Below are positions 51,539-62,200 of a stretch of 64,000 nucleotides of DNA, piece by piece. The stretch lies in assembly GCA_964020085.1 (NCBI GenBank), contig OZ026599.1, forward strand, positions 36,554,837-36,618,836, given 5' to 3'. The notes under the pieces are model-generated. The model made no database searches. It saw only the letters and a program-made list of their open reading frames with translations, and had not been told where the DNA came from. Source of the DNA: Micromussa lordhowensis. Taxonomy: Eukaryota; Cnidaria; Anthozoa; Scleractinia; Lobophylliidae. The translations under genes and the position numbers were made by a program. The number at the start of each line of letters is the position of its first letter. Within the stretch, counting starts at the first letter, position 1.

Positions 51539-51544
51539 TTTATT
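51539..51544 (-). terminator. FSTL1 candidate polyadenylation signal
   Basis: TTTATT on the plus strand (AATAAA on the transcribed sense) lies about 80 bp downstream of the FSTL1 stop codon at 51624. It is positional evidence only. Confidence 0.4.
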
Positions 51545-51623
51545 TCTACAAAATAATACACTTTTGCTTTCTGCAATAGCATGACCATTATCTAATTGAC
51601 CATCTCTTTCAAAACATGTCTGC

Positions 51624-53510
51624 TCAGTTTTCATCATGACCAGTCTCCCTCAAGCCATGGTTGCCATGTTTCTTGTGCCTGTGGTGATGCCGTGGTTTAT
51701 GTAAAGGCAGGACTTTCTTCTCGTGGAGATGGAATCTTTCTTTTTGGTCATGTTTAATAATCTCTTTTGTAAGTTGTTCCTTGGCTTCTCGTCCTTTCAC
51801 AATAAACTTGGCCTTCTCCTCTACATCATCCTCGCTTGCCTCAGCTCCTAGCTGCTTTGATTCCTTCCCTGTGAACAAGTAGGAATTATGTCATTAGTAT
51901 GGGTAATCAAATTAGGAAATAATGTCACAAGCATACCATTTGATGTACTGTAGAGAAATTTTGTGCCAAACATTTCCAAGGCAATATTGTAATTTACAGA
52001 GGTGAAATTATAAATTATTGCTGAAATTTTGCACCAAATTTTAGGAGTTACTTTCAGTTAGTTACTTTCAAGAATAGCTCAAGTGGAACTCTATAACCTG
52101 AAATTTAGCTTAGGATGTCAAAATGTAAGGGGCCACCTGATTTTAGACCACTTCATCTCTTATCAACCGGTCAAAGAATTGCTGGTAAATGAAATGTTGC
52201 AATAATGACTTAAAACTATAGAAGAACTAAAACAAAAACACTGAAAAGTTACAACAGGCATGGATGGGGAAAATTGAATAAGGAAAATAATAATTGCAGT
52301 GGGAAGCTCACCTTGAAAAAACATCACAGGCACAACGTTTTTCAAGTTTATGTCAATTTGTCTAAAATTGTTGTTTGCAATGTTCAGAAGTCATCCTTCT
52401 TTGACCTGTGGCCAAGAACTCACAGTTTGGCAAAAAATAAACAGAATTACCCAAAACACTGTGACATAGCCTCTTTAATGTCTGGGGAGAAATTGAGTCA
52501 GGTGGATATTCTGTCTATTACTTACCATCACATTTCAATGCAGTACAGATCCAGTTTCCACAAGCACATACACTACAGGGAAAAATAAAATGGAACTTGA
52601 TCTTTATTTTTAAGAACGTTATGACATGTAAATTGGGAAAAGCCTAATTTAAACCAGCAAGTTCATCACGTCAACCTGACACTTACGCTTTAGGCTTTAT
52701 GTTCTTTCATGTAGTTGTTATTAAGTCCAACGGTTTTTCAAACATTATGTAACTGAAGATGATGTTGGCAACATCGAAACATGTCTTTAAAATTAAAACA
52801 TGTCGTAATGTTCTTAAAAATCACGATTTACTTTCTGCTGTCTCAACTTGATCTTTATTTTAAAGAAATATCAAGTTGTAAAGACAAAAGTGGAAAATCG
52901 GGAGAGCAAGAAATACTGTTGAAATGCAAGTTCCAGGTCTGTCTTTCCACAGTTTTTTAGTTCTCCCAACATTTAACAATGTCCTCAATCTATTCAACAT
53001 TAATTTTAGCTTTGAGCACGAGATTTCTATTGGTGATAGTTGACAAGGGCACAGCCCGAGTCAACTGTCATAAATACACAAGTATAAATCTATTAGTTTT
53101 TCAAAACTTTATCTAAATCCTCTTCAGAGACATTTTGAAAACACAGAAAAGTGGGCTGGCTGCCAGTTTGTTAACAACCGCACGCTTTCTCACTATTTCT
53201 CACTATCTACAACAGAATAGATGGTGAGTAGTGTAGCCAATCAGAGAACGGCATTTGTGATAGAACACTAGTAGATTCATACTAAATTTAGAGACATGGT
53301 GATATGGATTTGGAAACTACTAACTTAAACAAACATGCCGCAAAACCTTACCAGCTATTGCAGTCTGTTGGGATCTCTGTACCATCACTGTAAACCTCAC
53401 TGTCCAACTCACAACCTGGATTAGAAAGAAATTCTGTCACATCTCTGCTATTTCAATTCATACTTTGATTTCATGGTATCTGTATTTACCTTTCTTTGGT
53501 GGCTTGAATT
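51624..53510 (-). CDS. FSTL1: Follistatin-related protein 1-like, C-terminal exons only
   Basis: Four minus-strand exons join in phase: 53510-53490 (21 nt), 53415-53352, 52572-52526 and 51868-51624. They encode about 125 residues reading FKPPKKGCELDSEVYSDG, then TEIPTDCNSCVCACGNWICT and ALKCDGKE. This matches the C-terminal cysteine-rich (VWC-like) module of FSTL1 (DCNxCVCACGNWVCTAMTCDGK in vertebrates). A charged helical tail follows, FIVKGREAKEQLTKEIIKHD, then a histidine-rich end (HHHRHKKHGNHG). The upstream follistatin, Kazal and EF-hand exons are not found between 53511 and 53820, beyond which the 2,394-bp array begins. FSTL1 is a secreted glycoprotein that modulates TGF-beta/BMP and innate signals in vertebrates. 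The role here is inferred by homology. Confidence 0.85.
52720..52850. repeat. Retroelement-like segment with CTGAAGA-hairpin-GAAAC
   Basis: CTGAAGATGATGTTGGCAAC continues to ATCGAAACATGTC, forming a hairpin (GATGTT/AACATC) between the CTGAAGA and GAAA words. A second pair, ACATGT...ACATGT, follows. Similar layouts occur at 3898-3935 (and its mirror) and 43036-43073. It lies in the FSTL1 intron before the last exon. Confidence 0.45.
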
Positions 53511-53584
53511 CTGCAACAGAAATGCGTCAAATTAGTGATGATACGTAAATTAAAGGAAAGTCGAACGTCTTGATTGACATTTAA

Positions 53585-53745
53585 CTTGACATTACGGTTA
53601 AGTTTGTGTTTGAGCATTAAGTGGCCTGTGACCCTGGTGCTAATCTCCAGTTTCTGGATGGGATGGTATCCCATCACAGGGTACCCCCAGAAGTTAATCT
53701 ACCAGGTTCTCATTTATACACCAGGATGGAGAGAGGAACTGTGAA
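53585..53745 (-). repeat. SINE body fragment
   Basis: GGATGGGATGGTATCCCATC, GGGTACCCCCAGAAGTTAAT and TTATACACCAGGATGGAGAG resemble the body of the tRNA-derived SINE at 37385-37645 in reverse. No tRNA head is present here. Confidence 0.5.
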
Positions 53746-54300
53746 AGTCCAGACATAACTAATCAATGATATCAATTGGTAATCAATGAGTAATTGATGG
53801 GTAATCAGTTGATTAGTCATTAATTGAATGGCTTGGTGCAAAACAGGCGTAAGTGACGATTTGGGTGAAAAATTTTGTGTCCTCCAAATTGCCTGAATTT
53901 TTGCATGGGGACTTCAATGCACTAGAAAACCACGGTCATGTACCTTTTTTTGCCGAAGTTTGCTTTGGTTTTGAGAAATTACGTATTCAAAAAAACAGTA
54001 TTTGTTGTTGCGTCAGCGCACGACCAGAAAGGTGTCGATTTCACTTTAAAATGCAGCAAAATGTACATTTCACACAAAACGTGAGCTCAAACATGATGAT
54101 TTCAAATCAAAAAAGGTTAAAAATGTTGATGTCATGTTAACGCATTGAACGGAAATAAAGTATGCTAAAACACTTGCATGTCACAGTCCGCGTCTTTTGA
54201 AACTGCTTTATTACACAATACTATTAGCATTGTTTTTCTTTTACGTTTTTTCAAATGCTGATTTTAACTCCCAGGGTTAAGAGTTCACAGTTTTATTAGA

Positions 54301-54545
54301 GTTAGGGTTGGAGTTACCGCTCGAAACTAGGGTTAGGGTTGAAGGTTAGGTTTACAGAACAGGGTTAGGGTTACTGAGCGTTTGGGGTCAGGGCTAGCGC
54401 TTAGAGTTACAGCTTTTGCTTAGGTTTAGCGCTAGCGCTTAGTGCTAGGGTTAGCGCTTATGTTTAGCGTTATTGCTTAGGGTTGGCGCTAGCGCTTCGG
54501 TTTAGGCTAGAGTTAAGGTCAGGACACGTTGGGGTTTAGCGTGGT
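54301..54545. repeat. Degenerate telomere-like TTAGGG tract in each array unit
   Basis: The segment contains repeated GGGTTAGGGTT and AGGGTTAG words, first adjacent then spaced. They are interleaved with several GCGCTAGCGCTT or GCTAGCGCTTAG words. The same tract recurs at 56695, 59089, 61483 and 63877. TTAGGG is the usual cnidarian telomere repeat. This tract is far too degenerate to be a working telomere. Confidence 0.7.
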
Positions 54546-55800
54546 TAGGCCAAGGGAAACAATCTCGACTTGCACAAATCGATGACCTAAATAAAGTCAG
54601 TAAATAGTGGCTAGAGAGAGAGGTTGAACGTTTTGCAAATCGGCTACGTCGGTGATTGAAATGTTTCTACGTGAAATTACTTTTTCATAGTGTCTAGATA
54701 CCCGGCAGCCGGGAAGTGTTTACATAAGTTTTTACATAAGTGATTACATTGGTAGAAAACTGCTCATTCCATGAAATGATTATATCTGACAACACAGAAA
54801 AAGAGAAAAAGCCTTAAGCTAACACGCTGCTCATGCCGAAGAAAAAGCGCATGAAACGGAAAATTTGTCTGCAAAGGAAGGCTGAAATACAAAGCAAAAC
54901 TTACATTTGAGCTGAAGTTTTCTTCTTCCTATAGTTAAACCTGCGGTCAGGCATTCTTTGTCTTTTTTCTTCGCGGCGGGCTCGATTCTATCACAATTCA
55001 AAGTAATCATCTGCTTGGAAAACCACGGTGCACACTCACGGAACGCTTGCTTGCGAATTTAACCGACCGGCAATTCCTCTTTGGCCCGTAAAAATCGCTT
55101 AGAAACTTCGAATTTAATACGTCTTCGAATCAACGACTTTGCTACCTGGCCTTTCTCGCCAGTTCCCGGCCGTCCGTGTCTGAGTCACGCTAAGACGTGC
55201 TACATAAGTCACGCAACTTTATGCATCAAAGATTATTATGGGATATCCCAGAAATTTTTGGAGCGAAGGATGATGAGGCGGCTAATTTCAAGAAAATAAT
55301 AAGAGTCTAGAAAGCACTTCTAATTTCCAATACTGACACATGCCGAAGTTTGGCAAATGAGCCGTAAGTCCGCGACGGATGCTTTGTTTTGGAAGAAGAA
55401 GCGTTTCTAGACTCGAACGCCTGGCTCACATGTTCTTCAATGGCTAAGTCAACGGCGGACTTAAACCATGATCACGGAACAAAAACACGCCTCGGTTCTT
55501 TGAGGCATGCTGGTGACTCAACGAGGGTCAGAGGCTTAATGATGCCAAATCTCCTACCAGGCGGGCGCAAATATTTCTCGAATAAGCGTTGAATATCGGT
55601 GGAAATAACGATCAAACTCTGCTTAATTAACAGGTAAGCCAGCTCTGACTTAGGGTTATCGCTTTGCGCGCCGAAAGCATACGTCACAATGGCAGCTAAA
55701 AAACACATCATCCCAGATCCCTACCAGTAAAAACGGCAATTCAATTACAAAGACACGGAGAAGGTTTTTGTTTGAAAGAAGAAGAAAAACAGAGCGAAAT

Positions 55801-55910
55801 AAAAAAATGTTCACCGGCCACGAGTCGAGCCCTCGAGTGTCACAACAAAACTAATTTGAATCAACTATGTCCAGCGCTTATCCAGTTGAGCTAACGAAGC
55901 AGCAGTGAGA
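55801..55910 (-). other. tRNA-like Pol III promoter in each array unit
   Basis: On the minus strand TTAGCTCAACTGGATAAGCG matches an A box, GGGCTCGACTCG resembles a B box about 50 bp later, and a T7 run follows within about 20 bp of it. It does not fold into a proper tRNA: the acceptor and T stems do not pair. It is therefore a tRNA-derived or SINE-like promoter rather than a tRNA gene. Copies also lie at 58195-58304, 60589-60698 and 62983-63092. Confidence 0.5.
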
Positions 55911-56124
55911 AATCATTGTGTTATAGTGACTTCATCCTTTAGCCAAACAAAAGGTTTCTTTGTTTTCCGTTTAACAATAGATCTCCAAAAGATGCCGCTT
56001 GGAAAACTGAGTCAGTTTTGCACACGTTATTTCTAGACAACGAAGAGAGACCTTGTGAAACAAACTTCAGAGCAATGTTTCTCAGGTAAAACGAAGTCCG
56101 CATGCCAAAATGCAGCTACTTTTG

Positions 56125-56274
56125 ACAAAAATAATTTTTTCACCCAAATCGTCACTTACGCCTGTTTTGCACCAAGCCATTCAATTATAAATTTTATAAT
56201 TATTATAAATTTTATAATTGAATGGCTTGGTGCAAAACAGGCGTAAGTGACGATTTGGGTGAAAAATTTTGTGT
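56125..56274. repeat. Palindrome at array-unit junctions
   Basis: TCACCCAAATCGTCACTTAC and GCCTGTTTTGCACCAAGCCA on the left face the exact complement on the right. The centre, at about 56201, is a 39-bp A/T palindrome. Arms are about 55-60 bp plus the AT core. The same junction recurs at 58519-58668, 60913-61062 and 63307-63456, but not at the left edge of the first copy, where only the right arm is present. Confidence 0.9.
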
Positions 56275-59200
56275 CCTCCAAATTGCCTGAATTTTTGCAT
56301 GGGGACTTCAATGCACTAGAAAACCACGGTCATGTACCTTTTTTTGCCGAAGTTTGCTTTGGTTTTGAGAAATTACGTATTCAAAAAAACAGTATTTGTT
56401 GTTGCGTCAGCGCACGACCAGAAAGGTGTCGATTTCACTTTAAAATGCAGCAAAATGTACATTTCACACAAAACGTGAGCTCAAACATGATGATTTCAAA
56501 TCAAAAAAGGTTAAAAATGTTGATGTCATGTTAACGCATTGAACGGAAATAAAGTATGCTAAAACACTTGCATGTCACAGTCCGCGTCTTTTGAAACTGC
56601 TTTATTACACAATACTATTAGCATTGTTTTTCTTTTACGTTTTTTCAAATGCTGATTTTAACTCCCAGGGTTAAGAGTTCACAGTTTTATTAGAGTTAGG
56701 GTTGGAGTTACCGCTCGAAACTAGGGTTAGGGTTGAAGGTTAGGTTTACAGAACAGGGTTAGGGTTACTGAGCGTTTGGGGTCAGGGCTAGCGCTTAGAG
56801 TTACAGCTTTTGCTTAGGTTTAGCGCTAGCGCTTAGTGCTAGGGTTAGCGCTTATGTTTAGCGTTATTGCTTAGGGTTGGCGCTAGCGCTTCGGTTTAGG
56901 CTAGAGTTAAGGTCAGGACACGTTGGGGTTTAGCGTGGTTAGGCCAAGGGAAACAATCTCGACTTGCACAAATCGATGACCTAAATAAAGTCAGTAAATA
57001 GTGGCTAGAGAGAGAGGTTGAACGTTTTGCAAATCGGCTACGTCGGTGATTGAAATGTTTCTACGTGAAATTACTTTTTCATAGTGTCTAGATACCCGGC
57101 AGCCGGGAAGTGTTTACATAAGTTTTTACATAAGTGATTACATTGGTAGAAAACTGCTCATTCCATGAAATGATTATATCTGACAACACAGAAAAAGAGA
57201 AAAAGCCTTAAGCTAACACGCTGCTCATGCCGAAGAAAAAGCGCATGAAACGGAAAATTTGTCTGCAAAGGAAGGCTGAAATACAAAGCAAAACTTACAT
57301 TTGAGCTGAAGTTTTCTTCTTCCTATAGTTAAACCTGCGGTCAGGCATTCTTTGTCTTTTTTCTTCGCGGCGGGCTCGATTCTATCACAATTCAAAGTAA
57401 TCATCTGCTTGGAAAACCACGGTGCACACTCACGGAACGCTTGCTTGCGAATTTAACCGACCGGCAATTCCTCTTTGGCCCGTAAAAATCGCTTAGAAAC
57501 TTCGAATTTAATACGTCTTCGAATCAACGACTTTGCTACCTGGCCTTTCTCGCCAGTTCCCGGCCGTCCGTGTCTGAGTCACGCTAAGACGTGCTACATA
57601 AGTCACGCAACTTTATGCATCAAAGATTATTATGGGATATCCCAGAAATTTTTGGAGCGAAGGATGATGAGGCGGCTAATTTCAAGAAAATAATAAGAGT
57701 CTAGAAAGCACTTCTAATTTCCAATACTGACACATGCCGAAGTTTGGCAAATGAGCCGTAAGTCCGCGACGGATGCTTTGTTTTGGAAGAAGAAGCGTTT
57801 CTAGACTCGAACGCCTGGCTCACATGTTCTTCAATGGCTAAGTCAACGGCGGACTTAAACCATGATCACGGAACAAAAACACGCCTCGGTTCTTTGAGGC
57901 ATGCTGGTGACTCAACGAGGGTCAGAGGCTTAATGATGCCAAATCTCCTACCAGGCGGGCGCAAATATTTCTCGAATAAGCGTTGAATATCGGTGGAAAT
58001 AACGATCAAACTCTGCTTAATTAACAGGTAAGCCAGCTCTGACTTAGGGTTATCGCTTTGCGCGCCGAAAGCATACGTCACAATGGCAGCTAAAAAACAC
58101 ATCATCCCAGATCCCTACCAGTAAAAACGGCAATTCAATTACAAAGACACGGAGAAGGTTTTTGTTTGAAAGAAGAAGAAAAACAGAGCGAAATAAAAAA
58201 ATGTTCACCGGCCACGAGTCGAGCCCTCGAGTGTCACAACAAAACTAATTTGAATCAACTATGTCCAGCGCTTATCCAGTTGAGCTAACGAAGCAGCAGT
58301 GAGAAATCATTGTGTTATAGTGACTTCATCCTTTAGCCAAACAAAAGGTTTCTTTGTTTTCCGTTTAACAATAGATCTCCAAAAGATGCCGCTTGGAAAA
58401 CTGAGTCAGTTTTGCACACGTTATTTCTAGACAACGAAGAGAGACCTTGTGAAACAAACTTCAGAGCAATGTTTCTCAGGTAAAACGAAGTCCGCATGCC
58501 AAAATGCAGCTACTTTTGACAAAAATAATTTTTTCACCCAAATCGTCACTTACGCCTGTTTTGCACCAAGCCATTCAATTATAAATTTTATAATTATTAT
58601 AAATTTTATAATTGAATGGCTTGGTGCAAAACAGGCGTAAGTGACGATTTGGGTGAAAAATTTTGTGTCCTCCAAATTGCCTGAATTTTTGCATGGGGAC
58701 TTCAATGCACTAGAAAACCACGGTCATGTACCTTTTTTTGCCGAAGTTTGCTTTGGTTTTGAGAAATTACGTATTCAAAAAAACAGTATTTGTTGTTGCG
58801 TCAGCGCACGACCAGAAAGGTGTCGATTTCACTTTAAAATGCAGCAAAATGTACATTTCACACAAAACGTGAGCTCAAACATGATGATTTCAAATCAAAA
58901 AAGGTTAAAAATGTTGATGTCATGTTAACGCATTGAACGGAAATAAAGTATGCTAAAACACTTGCATGTCACAGTCCGCGTCTTTTGAAACTGCTTTATT
59001 ACACAATACTATTAGCATTGTTTTTCTTTTACGTTTTTTCAAATGCTGATTTTAACTCCCAGGGTTAAGAGTTCACAGTTTTATTAGAGTTAGGGTTGGA
59101 GTTACCGCTCGAAACTAGGGTTAGGGTTGAAGGTTAGGTTTACAGAACAGGGTTAGGGTTACTGAGCGTTTGGGGTCAGGGCTAGCGCTTAGAGTTACAG

Positions 59201-62200
59201 CTTTTGCTTAGGTTTAGCGCTAGCGCTTAGTGCTAGGGTTAGCGCTTATGTTTAGCGTTATTGCTTAGGGTTGGCGCTAGCGCTTCGGTTTAGGCTAGAG
59301 TTAAGGTCAGGACACGTTGGGGTTTAGCGTGGTTAGGCCAAGGGAAACAATCTCGACTTGCACAAATCGATGACCTAAATAAAGTCAGTAAATAGTGGCT
59401 AGAGAGAGAGGTTGAACGTTTTGCAAATCGGCTACGTCGGTGATTGAAATGTTTCTACGTGAAATTACTTTTTCATAGTGTCTAGATACCCGGCAGCCGG
59501 GAAGTGTTTACATAAGTTTTTACATAAGTGATTACATTGGTAGAAAACTGCTCATTCCATGAAATGATTATATCTGACAACACAGAAAAAGAGAAAAAGC
59601 CTTAAGCTAACACGCTGCTCATGCCGAAGAAAAAGCGCATGAAACGGAAAATTTGTCTGCAAAGGAAGGCTGAAATACAAAGCAAAACTTACATTTGAGC
59701 TGAAGTTTTCTTCTTCCTATAGTTAAACCTGCGGTCAGGCATTCTTTGTCTTTTTTCTTCGCGGCGGGCTCGATTCTATCACAATTCAAAGTAATCATCT
59801 GCTTGGAAAACCACGGTGCACACTCACGGAACGCTTGCTTGCGAATTTAACCGACCGGCAATTCCTCTTTGGCCCGTAAAAATCGCTTAGAAACTTCGAA
59901 TTTAATACGTCTTCGAATCAACGACTTTGCTACCTGGCCTTTCTCGCCAGTTCCCGGCCGTCCGTGTCTGAGTCACGCTAAGACGTGCTACATAAGTCAC
60001 GCAACTTTATGCATCAAAGATTATTATGGGATATCCCAGAAATTTTTGGAGCGAAGGATGATGAGGCGGCTAATTTCAAGAAAATAATAAGAGTCTAGAA
60101 AGCACTTCTAATTTCCAATACTGACACATGCCGAAGTTTGGCAAATGAGCCGTAAGTCCGCGACGGATGCTTTGTTTTGGAAGAAGAAGCGTTTCTAGAC
60201 TCGAACGCCTGGCTCACATGTTCTTCAATGGCTAAGTCAACGGCGGACTTAAACCATGATCACGGAACAAAAACACGCCTCGGTTCTTTGAGGCATGCTG
60301 GTGACTCAACGAGGGTCAGAGGCTTAATGATGCCAAATCTCCTACCAGGCGGGCGCAAATATTTCTCGAATAAGCGTTGAATATCGGTGGAAATAACGAT
60401 CAAACTCTGCTTAATTAACAGGTAAGCCAGCTCTGACTTAGGGTTATCGCTTTGCGCGCCGAAAGCATACGTCACAATGGCAGCTAAAAAACACATCATC
60501 CCAGATCCCTACCAGTAAAAACGGCAATTCAATTACAAAGACACGGAGAAGGTTTTTGTTTGAAAGAAGAAGAAAAACAGAGCGAAATAAAAAAATGTTC
60601 ACCGGCCACGAGTCGAGCCCTCGAGTGTCACAACAAAACTAATTTGAATCAACTATGTCCAGCGCTTATCCAGTTGAGCTAACGAAGCAGCAGTGAGAAA
60701 TCATTGTGTTATAGTGACTTCATCCTTTAGCCAAACAAAAGGTTTCTTTGTTTTCCGTTTAACAATAGATCTCCAAAAGATGCCGCTTGGAAAACTGAGT
60801 CAGTTTTGCACACGTTATTTCTAGACAACGAAGAGAGACCTTGTGAAACAAACTTCAGAGCAATGTTTCTCAGGTAAAACGAAGTCCGCATGCCAAAATG
60901 CAGCTACTTTTGACAAAAATAATTTTTTCACCCAAATCGTCACTTACGCCTGTTTTGCACCAAGCCATTCAATTATAAATTTTATAATTATTATAAATTT
61001 TATAATTGAATGGCTTGGTGCAAAACAGGCGTAAGTGACGATTTGGGTGAAAAATTTTGTGTCCTCCAAATTGCCTGAATTTTTGCATGGGGACTTCAAT
61101 GCACTAGAAAACCACGGTCATGTACCTTTTTTTGCCGAAGTTTGCTTTGGTTTTGAGAAATTACGTATTCAAAAAAACAGTATTTGTTGTTGCGTCAGCG
61201 CACGACCAGAAAGGTGTCGATTTCACTTTAAAATGCAGCAAAATGTACATTTCACACAAAACGTGAGCTCAAACATGATGATTTCAAATCAAAAAAGGTT
61301 AAAAATGTTGATGTCATGTTAACGCATTGAACGGAAATAAAGTATGCTAAAACACTTGCATGTCACAGTCCGCGTCTTTTGAAACTGCTTTATTACACAA
61401 TACTATTAGCATTGTTTTTCTTTTACGTTTTTTCAAATGCTGATTTTAACTCCCAGGGTTAAGAGTTCACAGTTTTATTAGAGTTAGGGTTGGAGTTACC
61501 GCTCGAAACTAGGGTTAGGGTTGAAGGTTAGGTTTACAGAACAGGGTTAGGGTTACTGAGCGTTTGGGGTCAGGGCTAGCGCTTAGAGTTACAGCTTTTG
61601 CTTAGGTTTAGCGCTAGCGCTTAGTGCTAGGGTTAGCGCTTATGTTTAGCGTTATTGCTTAGGGTTGGCGCTAGCGCTTCGGTTTAGGCTAGAGTTAAGG
61701 TCAGGACACGTTGGGGTTTAGCGTGGTTAGGCCAAGGGAAACAATCTCGACTTGCACAAATCGATGACCTAAATAAAGTCAGTAAATAGTGGCTAGAGAG
61801 AGAGGTTGAACGTTTTGCAAATCGGCTACGTCGGTGATTGAAATGTTTCTACGTGAAATTACTTTTTCATAGTGTCTAGATACCCGGCAGCCGGGAAGTG
61901 TTTACATAAGTTTTTACATAAGTGATTACATTGGTAGAAAACTGCTCATTCCATGAAATGATTATATCTGACAACACAGAAAAAGAGAAAAAGCCTTAAG
62001 CTAACACGCTGCTCATGCCGAAGAAAAAGCGCATGAAACGGAAAATTTGTCTGCAAAGGAAGGCTGAAATACAAAGCAAAACTTACATTTGAGCTGAAGT
62101 TTTCTTCTTCCTATAGTTAAACCTGCGGTCAGGCATTCTTTGTCTTTTTTCTTCGCGGCGGGCTCGATTCTATCACAATTCAAAGTAATCATCTGCTTGG

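Noticed and set aside
53853..54140. 95-residue open frame repeated in every array unit
   Set aside because: It begins within the inverted terminal repeat, has no recognisable domain and its conservation only reflects copy identity.
55801..55910. Genuine tRNA gene
   Set aside because: A box is good but the acceptor and T-arm stems do not pair and the spacing is too long.
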